A DNA stretch of 38,773 nucleotides from NCBI GenBank assembly GCA_037178675.1, contig JAYMGJ010000116.1, positions 1 through 38,773 on the forward strand, in the 5' to 3' direction. Source of the stretch: Scleroderma bovista. Its lineage: Eukaryota; Basidiomycota; Agaricomycetes; Boletales; Sclerodermataceae. The notes beneath the pieces are model-generated. The model saw only the letters and a program-made list of their open reading frames with translations. It was not told where the DNA came from and searched no databases. Within the stretch, counting starts at the first letter, position 1, and the number at the start of each line of letters is the position of its first letter. Positions 30,864 through 38,773 of the stretch are shown in pieces. The position numbers and the translations under genes were made by a program.

Positions 30864-31630
30864 CTCTGAATACTTTTATCAACTTGTTTTGACTGGCTCA
30901 AAGAACATGTGGCATGAGATGTGGAACTCGCAAGCAGTCGGAAGAGGCGGCACACAATTGGTATGGATCTTTCAACCATGTTATGCAACCATTGACATGC
31001 ATAAAAGAAGAGGCCCCAGAGGAGAGGGAGTCCAGTGCAACAAACAAAAACCAATGCTGGTCAAACCAGGATGATGGTATGCCCCATCCGTATTCCAAGC
31101 ATTTGATCCTCCTACATTTGGAACATCCCTGTCAGCAAGCCATACAACACCCATTGAACAGCCTGGTCAGTTCCTTTGAATATTTTTGTTGTCAGAATAT
31201 GAAGTTTATATATAGAGGATGACTCAGATGGACATAATGCTAAGGAAAACAGTGTGTGGGGCTTGGTTTTGTTATGCCAGTGGGACCATCTTGACGAAGA
31301 GCATCAGCAGCACTGATGGCACGGCAGCCAGCCGAACCTAAACAGCAAGGTGGGTATTGGTCTCAATTACTTGGAAATGGCACATATTCTCATATAAGAA
31401 AAAGCACATATGGGTCCCGGCAATGTCAATGCTAATGGACTGATGAAGCCAAAGCCCCAGGTTAAAAAGAACACAGCCGATGCACTGGTGGAATGTAAGT
31501 TTGCCTATTTCGATATCCATTTGAGCAATTCCGACAATTGATAGTTGGTGAATTGACTATGCATTCCATTGGCAATACAAATGGGATGGAGGGTGGTTGA
31601 TCAGGGGATGATGATGCCACACACTCTGGA
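30864..31630. other. Region between the unknown gene and the G3 3' LTR
   Basis: About 770 bp with short open stretches on the plus strand (for example 30914-31222) that could be further exons or decayed coding sequence of the preceding gene. I could not build a convincing splice path. The last 5 bp before the LTR, CTGGA (31626-31630), should be the G3 target duplication. Confidence 0.35.
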
Positions 31631-32000
31631 TGAGATGACCCTAGGCAGAACACCTAAGACCCAACCACACGCTAAGGCTCTGAGGAGAATAGGATGTGAG
31701 TACTAGGGCAAAGACCCAAGATGAGCTCGAATGGAGAGCCTCTGGGTGCTGGATTGCATGGTATATATACTACTCTACATGAGGGCTACGCGAGGCTATC
31801 CATGAGGCTATGTACTGTGCTAAGCCATGCTAAGTGATGTCATAGTGGAGCTAAGGCTATGCAGAATGACATCAAGGGAGGCAGCATGTACAGCATGAGG
31901 CACAGGTCTAGACTAGGTAGATAAGATACAGCTGTACACTGAGATAAGATAAACGCTATCTAATCGCAGATTAGATAAGATAAAAAGTTGGTCCGTTACA
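31631..32000 (-). mobile_element. 3' LTR of gypsy copy G3
   Basis: 370 bp; on the minus strand TGTAACGGACC (32000) to GTCATCTCA (31631). Homology to the G1 and G2 LTRs ends exactly here, which defines the LTR end for the family. A polypurine tract (minus strand CTGAGGGGGGAGTGG, plus coordinates 32001-32015) lies directly upstream, as needed for plus-strand priming. Confidence 0.85.
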
Positions 32001-32098
32001 CCACTCCCCCCTCAGGTGCAGGATTCCAGACTGCAGAACTGAGCGTTGCAAACTGTAAGGTTTTCGGGGATACGACTAAATAACAAGTCAAAGTCTGC

Positions 32099-33478
32099 TC
32101 AAGCCATATGAAGTTTTCGAGGAGCAGAGGGGTTTTCTCGATAGAAGTGTTCAACCACCACAGGAGAATTCTTCAAGTTTGACAAGGGTTCCCAAGTTCT
32201 CTCATGCTCTTCATACCCTTTCCAGTGTACTAGGTACTGGAGTTGCTTTTTATAAATACGAGAGGCCACTATATAGTCCACTTCATACTCTTCATTGCGT
32301 TCTTCAGAAACATGTACCAGGCCGGGCCGAGACACAGGTTGACCAGGAAGAGGTCCTAAATAAGGCTTTACTTGCGACACATTCACAACCGGGTGAATCC
32401 GAAGAGTTTTCGGGAGCTTAAGCTCTACCGCATTCGGGGTTACATGAGTGACCTCATAGGGGCCAATCCACTTCTCAGTAAGCTTCCTTGAAGCACGATT
32501 TAGCATACAAAGGTTGTCCGTAGAAAGCCAGACTTGCTGGCCTACAACATAGTCCAGGGCGGGATTTCTGTGCTTATCCGCCTGAAGCTTCATATTACAT
32601 TTAGCCTTCTCAGAAGACTCAACAACTTTGTTAAATATAGAGGCGAAGTCCTTAGCTGCTGGGGCTACCGTGTCCACGGGTTCTACACCCATCTGAGGGG
32701 AATAACTCTGGGTAATCCTGAACGGTGAATCAGTAGTGACCTCTGAGACCGTGTTGTTCCAAACAAACTGGGCGATCTTGATCCATTTAGCCCATTCATT
32801 CTGACAATCATTTACGTAGGTTCGGAGATACTGATTGATTTCGCGGTTCAACCGCTCCATTTGACCATCGGTTTGAGGATGAAATGCCGTAGACATCTTC
32901 CTTTTAATGCCTAAAAGTCTATACAACTCCCCCAGGAAGTTGCTTGCAAAGACCAATCCACGGTCAGACACTACCGACGACGGGAGTCCATGCTGACACC
33001 AGATGTGGTCTCTAAACAACTCAGCAGTTGACAACGCGGTTTCCTCCTTCGTACAAGGTACAAACACGACCTCCTTGGAGAACCGATTGATGACCACTAA
33101 TATATAATTATATCCGAGGGACTCCGGCATCTTGGTAAAGTCCATTGTGACGTCAAGCCATGGGCCACTAGGGGTAGGGAGAGGTACAAGACTTCCAGAA
33201 GTTTTCTGATTCGACACCTTGGACTGTTGACAATTTTGACAGTGCTTCACATAGGTTTGAATTTGTTCCTTCATCCCCTTCCAAGAATAGTGCTTCCTGA
33301 GCGCGTTATAAGTAGCTTTTACTCCTTTATGTCCAGCAATAGGAGTGTCATGAAAGTTCGTAATGAGCGACTGTCGCTCTTCGTACGTCTGATCAGTGAC
33401 ATCGATCAAACTAACAGACACCGGATTTAACAGGACCTGGTCCTTGTTATCCTCAGAACTAGATACGTAATGGTCCGA
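32099..33478 (-). CDS. Integrase with C-terminal chromodomain, G3 pol fragment
   Basis: The longest undamaged piece of G3 pol, open from just after the TGA at 33481-33479 to the stop at 32101-32099. An HHCC zinc domain (TPIAGHKGVKATYN to HCQNCQQSK) comes first, then the catalytic core with Asp in TMDFTKMP, Asp in VVSDRGLVF and Glu in GQMERLNREI. The GPY/F module (EKWIGPYEV) and a chromodomain follow (EYEVDYIVASRIYKKQLQYL, VHWKGYEEHERTWEPLSNL). Chromodomains steer integration to marked chromatin. Compared with G4, whose frame continues QADFDSLFSR, G3 ends early at TGA where G4 has CAA. The piece is no longer linked to an open upstream pol. Confidence 0.85.
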   Translation of the reverse strand, partial: SDHYVSSSEDNKDQVLLNPVSVSLIDVTDQTYEERQSLITNFHDTPIAGHKGVKATYNALRKHYSWKGMKEQIQTYVKHCQNCQQSKVSNQKTSGSLVPLPTPSGPWLDVTMDFTKMPESLGYNYILVVINRFSKEVVFVPCTKEETALSTAELFRDHIWCQHGLPSSVVSDRGLVFASNFLGELYRLLGIKRKMSTAFHPQTDGQMERLNREINQYLRTYVNDCQNEWAKWIKIAQFVWNNTVSEVTTDSPFRITQSYSPQMGVEPVDTVAPAAKDFASIFNKVVESSEKAKCNMKLQADKHRNPALDYVVGQQVWLSTDNLCMLNRASRKLTEKWIGPYEVTHVTPNAVELKLPKTLRIHPVVNVSQVKPYLGPLPGQPVSRPGLVHVSEERNEEYEVDYIVASRIYKKQLQYLVHWKGYEEHERTWEPLSNLKNSPVVVEHFYRENPSAPRKLHMA

Positions 33479-34054
33479 TCACCTACTAAGCAGATCTGCA
33501 ATGTGCATCTGTGTTCCTTTCTTATAAATTAAGGAGTAATTGAAGCGCGTCATCCACATTTGCCAGCGCGCTTGGCGTTTAGACAGATTCTGCGACTTTG
33601 TAAAGTACGTTAAATTATGATGGTCCATATAGATCTTGAAAGCATAAGGAGTGGCTTCGAGATAATGGCGCCAGGCCTCTGTCGCTTTTATAATGGCCAG
33701 CATTTCTTTATCGTGAATAGGATAGTTTCGTTTGGGAGGCATCATTGAGTGTGACATATACACAATGGGTCTGAATTAGCCGTCTTCGCACTTCACAGAT
33801 AGCACTCCCCCGACGGCAAACTCAGACGCATCTGTTTCCAGGCAGAATTCGCGGTCTTGGTCGGGGTATTGTAATACCGGAGCATGAGTAAAGGCAGCCT
33901 TCAAAGCTTCAAATGCAGTGTGTTCTTTTTCCCAAAAGTTAAACGGTGTATCCTTACACGTTAAGTCCGTCATGGGCCGAGCCATGATTGCATAATCTTT
34001 AATAAAGCGTCTGTAGAAGTTGCCAAGGCCTAAAAATGCGCGAACCTGCTTCAT

Positions 34055-34209
34055 CAGGAAAATGGGGAAGAAAAGATAATCCATTATAATCTCTGGCAGA
34101 TGTTTTTTGTAGGGTGATAATCAATTACCTGGTCATATCTGATCATATCTAGCATTATCCATTGCATGCTAGGGTTATAATGGATTATCTTTTCTTCTTC
34201 AATTTCCTG
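34055..34209. mobile_element. 155-bp MITE-like insertion in the G3 reverse transcriptase
   Basis: Sequence with terminal inverted repeats (CAGGAAAATGGGGAAGAAAA at the left, matched by TTTTCTTCTTCAATTTCCTG at the right, then an inner GATAATCCATTATAA pair). It is flanked by AT on both sides. Removing it and one AT restores PTNVN-M-KQVRAFLGLG, the normal RT reading, so this is a clean insertion and not a rearrangement. Too short to encode anything; it needs a transposase in trans. Confidence 0.82.
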
Positions 34210-35944
34210 ATGTTGACATTCGTTGGCTCTGGCCACTTCAAAATATCATTAACCTTTTCAGGGTCCATTTTGATCCCGTCACGTGAAACAATCATTCTGA
34301 GGAAGTCGACTTTGGTGACTCTAAAGCGACACTTCTCTGGTTTGACGTAAAGATCATTATCACGTAACCGTTTCAAAACTTCCAACACAATTCTATCATG
34401 CTTCTCCTGATCGTCCGTATTCGTAAATATCATCAAGTCATCTATATACACCACGCAGACATCAGACATATCATGGAAGATTTTGTTCATCATCTTCTGG
34501 AACATCATGGGTGAATTACAGAGACCGAAATACATAACTAATGGCTCAAAAGCCCCTTTGTGCGTTACAAACACAGCTTTCCATTCATTGCCTTCGCAAA
34601 TCCTCACATTATTGTAACCCCACCGAAGATCTATTTTCATGAAGAGTTTACAACCCTTGAGCTTGTCTACAAGCTGAGAGATACGGGAGTGGATAATTAT
34701 TTTTGATTGTCCAGTCGTTTACATAACGGTAATCCTGTACCATGCACTTCTTGCCATCCTTCTTTGGGATAAAGAAGACCAGTGACGTCCATTGACTAAT
34801 AGAAGGCCGAATATAACCTTTTGCAAGCTGGTCATCAAGGAAAGATTCGACTTCTTTTTGTTCATCAACAGACAATGGGATAAGTCTTCCCTTTTTGGGC
34901 AGGAAGTCTTCTTTCAGATCAATTCCGTGATCCCAAGGTTTTCTAAGCGGCATGCGCTCCAACGACTTTTTACTAAATACATCTAGGAATTCCCAATATT
35001 CTTTAGGTACTTGCTTCTGAGCTTCCTCTAGGGTCGACTCATCAATAGTGACCTTCAATTCATGAGCTTTCAAAGCTTGGACCCAAGTCTCTTGAGATTC
35101 GTTCTCTCATAATAACTTAGCGAAGTGTGTTTCCAAAAGTGACTTGCACTCCGGAGGACACCGAGTTAAATTAACTTTGCCAGTAACCCAATCTATATCT
35201 GGATTGTGCTTCTGAAGCCAGGTGTGGCCAAGGATAAGTGGTACCTTCCAAGGCACGTGACAGCACACCACAGCTTTTCAGCATGCTTCCCAATACCAAC
35301 CGTGAGTAATACATAATGTGTGATGTCACCCTCCTGATTCCTAGTGCCATCTATGTTAAGCACCGGGATGGGTTTCACCAACTTAGATAACTGCAAACGC
35401 TGATCAAGGGCCCAGCTCTTGTCAACGAAGCATCCAGTAGCACCACTGTCTAGCAGGGCGTCTACTTCAATAGTGTTAAGGGGCCCGTGGATGCGGACCG
35501 GTACCGTCACTTCACGTTCCATTGTGAAGGACCTTCGTAAGTTAAAAGAAACTTCCAAGTTGCCGGTGGGACTTTCTGGTTCCTTAGATGCCACAAAAGG
35601 AGAAAGATTGTTCTTATTCAATCAGGAATTAAGCATGCTTGATTTTACTTCCAGCGCCGAGCCCTTTGCAGGGACCCCCTTAGAAGGTACAGTGTAGTCC
35701 GAGTCACAGTCCATACTATCAACAGACAAAGAAGAGTAGCGGCCAAAAGAAACAGAGACAGGGGAAACTACAGAAGACACTTTTTTGTAGGTTTTTGCTA
35801 TTTTTGTACGTAACAGAGCGATGCAATATTTAAATATTTCCGCAGTAGCAGGAGAAGTAGCATGAGATAGTCTATAGTTCAAAACTCAAACTGCCATGTC
35901 CAAAGAAGATTCAAGAGTGAGGGTGCCCAATACGTCCTCACTCT

Positions 35945-36918
35945 CTAATCTTTTAAATCTTTGAAGAACGCCTGCATTTCTGCAAACATCATTCCTCTTA
36001 CTGCATTTAGCCGGTCATCCTCCGGCTGGGCTTGCGTTGCCCGTGCTTGTTGTTGCCCACGACAAGGGCAGCGCGGTTTTGTGCACTCATATGCGATGTG
36101 GCCAAATAATTGGCAATTGTAGCATTGGGGCCCTTTACCCCTTTGCTGAGTTGTGTCAGCGGCACCGATGTCCATTGGGGTACCACTCCCAGATGCGGCT
36201 GTTGACGAATAATTTTGACCCTGGTAGTAGCAGGTCGTTCCTTGTGACTGCGTATTTATTAGGAAGAGCTCCTGAGCCCTCCCCATTTCCCTAGCCAATG
36301 CGCTTAGTCAGGCATAGGTATCTCGACACATATTTTGCACATATATTTGCTCCAAGAGTTTCCTCTGGAGCGCTCTCTCGAGCAGGTCCCTGGCGTAGTC
36401 GTCGACGCAGTGACTTTGAATTTTCAGCGCCTCAAACTGCGCTAAGAAATCGTCAATTTGCTGACGAGGGCCCTGGCCCACTCCTGGTTGTTCCCGGGGA
36501 GGAAGAACCCTTCTACCTCCGCCTCGAGGTCTGCCCTAGTGGGCCATGCTGGTGGAGGGGGAACTGCTCCCGGGGCAAGGGGCGGGGCGGCTGTGAGAGC
36601 GGCTGTGGCTGCCATACACTGATCAAGGCGGACCTGAGCCCATTGACCAGCTTTCGGACCTGTGAGCCAAGAGAAGATGGCTGCCGCAACTGAGGCATCA
36701 TTTGCTCCCGCCATCGTGATCTCAAGCCAGACCTTGAGTTTGCTCCACCATTCGTGGAACTTGGCAGGAGAACCATCAAAAGAGCCGGGATCTGCGACCA
36801 CCTTCTTGCGTGATGGTGGTGCAGGTTGAGGCTGTGCAGCCGCAAGGGCCGCGATATGGTTCTGGAGGTCGATCTGACCTTGAACGAGCTGTGCGAGGAG
36901 TTGCTGAAGGTCTGCCAT
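35945..36918 (-). pseudogene. Gag of G3, frameshifted
   Basis: Starts MADLQQLLAQLVQGQIDLQN at 36918, matches G2 gag through FFLPGNNQEWARA, then loses ~28 nt (near 36470) and shifts frame. A later TGA (36310-36308) follows T-Y-A, where G1 reads TYAQLGAS. The final part, from MGRAQELFLINTQ through the CCHC knuckle CYNCQLFGHIAYEC to FFKDLKD, is open. The frameshift heptamer TTTAAAA and its stem are present at the end (~35945-35958 and below). Confidence 0.85.
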
Positions 36919-36927
36919 TCTTCAGAA

Positions 36928-37203
36928 CTAGTAGGGGTGGAGACGGGAATAGGGGGTAGGTCTTTGTTTAACCGGTCAGAGACTGGAAGACCGGAAGGTG
37001 CGGCAGCGAGTGAGTGGGAGGTCTGGCAGGGGCGCAACAGGAAGGGAACGACGGAAGCCGAGGAGGACTTGGATTTCAAAGTCGCTGACAAGGCGACTGT
37101 AGGTGGCAATGGCGGCGGTGAACTGACGCTCCTCTTCAAGCGCGACTTCTCTAGCAAGGTTCTCTTCGCTAGTGACAGGGCGAGGACCATAAATGATCGT
37201 CAA
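36928..37203 (-). pseudogene. Pre-gag ORF (ORF0) of G3 with one stop
   Basis: Third copy of the pre-gag frame: LTIIYGPRPVTSEENLAREV, VSDFEIQVLLGF, LPLTRCRTFRSS. TGA at 36978-36976 replaces the CGA of G2; beyond it the frame continues PVKQRPTPYSRLHPY to a TAG, nine bases before the gag ATG as in G2. Upstream it stays open without ATG (PYQFPRYLVEAQQERLT). Confidence 0.45.
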
Positions 37204-37717
37204 GCGCTCTTGTTGCGCTTCAACGAGATAACGAGGGAACTGGTAAGGTATGGTGGTAACGTAGGGGGTGACGTAGATATATGACTATATGGGACTAGAT
37301 CCCCACAGGAGTTCCTGTGTGCTAAGCATAAACTCTGTTTGCCTGTCGCACTCGCGTCGCAGACCATGCTCTGGCACAGCTATGCAGAATATACAGACAC
37401 AGGCTGCAGATCACGGGTCTACCTCTCCATGGACGGAGGAACTACTGAGTAACTATAGCTCAATCGCCTTGAGGCTGCGAACCTCTCTTGAACGGGCACC
37501 GCTCTTCAGACACCAGGCATGACCCTGGGCTGGTGTACAGTACGTAAAGAGACGGTGCTAAAAACTCCCAATGCTGAAGCACTACGGGAACAGCACTAAA
37601 GGCTGGCCGTATAATGAAATGCAAGGGTGTGAAAACGAAGCTCCTTAACCCTGGAGTCCGGGTATAGTTGTCTTATAAGGCTAGATGAGCGCGTAGTAGA
37701 GCAAGTAAGATGTGTAG

Positions 37718-37835
37718 ATTCAAGCTCAGGTGAGGCGACCCTAGGCGAAAACACCAAGGACCCAACTACACGCTGAAACTCTGAGAGGATAGGATGCAAG
37801 ATGCTAGGGCAAAGACCCAAGATGAGCTCGAATGG
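37718..37835 (-). mobile_element. R-U5 of G3 and primer-binding site, lacking U3
   Basis: Read on the minus strand, the G4 LTR ends GTCTCA at 37836 and is followed at once by CC-ATTCGAGCTCA (37835-37823), the predicted RNA start, then U5 to 37731. CC and the primer-binding site TGAGCTTGAAT (37728-37718) follow, 10 of 11 matching. The U5 here resembles G1 and the G3 3' LTR (GTGTGGTTGGGTC type), not the adjacent G4 LTR. Confidence 0.75.
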
Positions 37836-38204
37836 TGAGACGACCCTAGGCAAAGAACACCAAGGACCCTAACACGCGAGACTCTGAGAGGAATAGGATG
37901 CGAGTATCTAGAGCAAAGACCCAAGATGAGCTCGAATGGAGAGCCTCTGGGTGCTGGATTGCACTGTACATATACTACTATACACGAGGGCTACGCGAGG
38001 CTATCCATGAGGCTACGTGCAGGCAGAAGGCTATGTAATGACATCACTGTGGAGCTAAGGCTATGCGTAATGATGTCAAGGGTGGCAGCATGTACAGCAC
38101 GAGGTACTGGTCTAGACTAGGTAGATAAGATACGGCTGTACACTAAGACAAGATAAACGCTATCTAATCGCAGATTAGATAAGATAAAAAGTTGGTCCGT
38201 TACA
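37836..38204 (-). mobile_element. 3' LTR of gypsy copy G4
   Basis: 369 bp, minus strand TGTAACGGACC (38204) to GTCTCA (37836), with the polypurine tract at 38205-38219 just before it. A TATA-like box precedes the RNA start ATTCGAGCTCA at 37937-37927. Its R-U5 resembles the G2 LTR more than the R-U5 that follows it. Confidence 0.82.
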
Positions 38205-38215
38205 CCACTCCCCCC

Positions 38216-38773
38216 TCAGGTGCAGGATTCCAGACTGCAGAACTGAGCGTCGCAAACCGTAAGGTTTTTGGGGACACGACTAAATAACGAGTCAAAGTCC
38301 GCTTGGGCCATACGAAGTTTTCGAGGGGCAGAGGGATTCTCGCGATAGAAGCACTCGACTACCAGAGGAGAATTCTTCAAATTTGACAAGGGTTCCCAAG
38401 TTCTCTCGTGTTCTTCGTACCCTTTCCAATGCACTAGGTATTGGAGCTGCCTTTTATAAATATGAGACGCTACTATATAGTCCACTTCATATTCTTCATT
38501 GCGTTCCTCAGAAACATGTACCGGTCCCGGCCGAGATACAGGTTGACCAGGAAGAGGACCTAAATAAGGTTTTACACGTGACACATTCACAACCGGGTGA
38601 ATCCGAAGAGTTTTTGGGAGCTTAAGCTCGACTGCATTCAGGGTAACGCGGGTGACCTCATAGGGACCGATCCACTTCTCAGTAAGCTTTTTAGAAGCGC
38701 GATTTAGCATCCGAAGATTGTCCGTAGAAAGCCAGACTTGCTGGCCTACAACATAGTCCGGGGCGGGATTTCT
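38216..38773 (-). CDS. C-terminal end of G4 pol: GPY/F and chromodomain (partial)
   Basis: Runs in from the right edge of the window: GQQVWLST-type linker, KLTEKWIGPYEV, KLPKTLRIHPVVNVS, and a chromodomain (EYEVDYIVASHIYKRQLQYL, VHWKGYEEHERTWEPL). The C-terminal tail ends FCSLESCT at the stop 38218-38216, which is about 39 residues longer than G3. No damage is visible in this fragment, so G4 may be the youngest copy. Confidence 0.85.
   Translation of the reverse strand, partial: RNPAPDYVVGQQVWLSTDNLRMLNRASKKLTEKWIGPYEVTRVTLNAVELKLPKTLRIHPVVNVSRVKPYLGPLPGQPVSRPGPVHVSEERNEEYEVDYIVASHIYKRQLQYLVHWKGYEEHERTWEPLSNLKNSPLVVECFYRENPSAPRKLRMAQADFDSLFSRVPKNLTVCDAQFCSLESCT

Larger units (their letters stand above)
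32099..35960 (-). pseudogene. Pol of G3: protease, RT, RNase H, integrase, multiply broken
   Basis: Order in the minus direction: protease DSGATGCFVDK (35436-35470); linker VPKEYWEFLDVFSKKSLERM; RT with GYIRPSISQW, FFIPKKDGKK, DLRWGYNNVRI and the YIDD catalytic box (34434-34451); RNase H from KQVRAFLGLGNFYRRF to IYMDHHNLTYFTKS; integrase. Breaks: TGA 35888-35886; TGA 35624-35622 (CGG in G2); a 1-nt loss near 35250 that shifts the protease end; a frameshift near 34695 in NNYPLP; a 155-bp insertion at 34055-34209; TAA 33778-33776; TGA 33481-33479 (CGA in G2). The G2/G3 comparison shows no essential domain is absent in G3, only damaged. Confidence 0.88.

Noticed and set aside
1..38773. tRNA, rRNA or snRNA genes
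   Set aside because: I looked for A/B-box pairs, cloverleaf arms and conserved rRNA stretches while reading and saw none. A tRNAscan-SE or Infernal run would be needed to exclude small ones.

Overview
This window looks like a transposon-rich stretch of an Agaricomycete (mushroom-forming basidiomycete) genome. The evidence is short GT-AG introns (44-80 nt), an Hsf1-type heat shock factor and a secreted-protein family I know from basidiomycetes. A KDZ transposase with its CxC2 cysteine cluster, a TET/JBP-type dioxygenase and chromodomain Ty3/gypsy retrotransposons are also present; KDZ and TET/JBP families are expanded in these fungi. I cannot name the species.

Layout. 1-2163: right end of a Ngaro/DIRS-type tyrosine-recombinase retrotransposon (RNase H, recombinase, split direct repeats B1-A2-B2). 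2763-5162 (-): HSF1, three exons, apparently intact. 6640-7568 (-): intact two-exon secreted protein. 8440-9226: a stray WD40-like exon, a hairpin-rich stretch and a 16-bp tandem repeat. 9400-12025: degenerate repeats and a decayed TET/JBP dioxygenase. 12160-14540: a 17-bp minisatellite field folded into a ~790-bp inverted repeat. 14543-20923 (+): two nested copies (G1, G2) of a chromodomain gypsy family, both broken. 21234-21910: a candidate solo LTR of another family. 21960-22560: a 40-bp satellite. 22564-26248: a giant imperfect palindrome (arms ~1.6 and ~2.0 kb). 26233-28972 (-): KDZ transposase gene, truncated by the palindrome. 29394-30863 (+): a divergent five-exon gene of unknown function. 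31631-38773 (-): two more copies of the same gypsy family (G3, G4), joined head to tail.

Only HSF1 and the secreted protein look like working host genes. The rest is layered mobile DNA. The TET/JBP and KDZ pieces may be remains of one KDZ element carrying a DNA-modifying oxygenase, since broken up by later insertions. Unrelated elements share one kind of damage: Arg CGA codons turned into TGA stops, as expected from deamination of methylated CpG.

The most informative signals are in the gypsy family. They are a complete -1 frameshift signal (slippery TTTAAAA, 5-nt spacer, 10-bp stem kept by pair-compatible changes in a second copy), an 11-nt match between the predicted RNA 5' end and the primer-binding site (self-priming as in Tf1), a conserved ORF ahead of gag with no ATG, and a G4/G3 junction lying exactly at the predicted RNA start.
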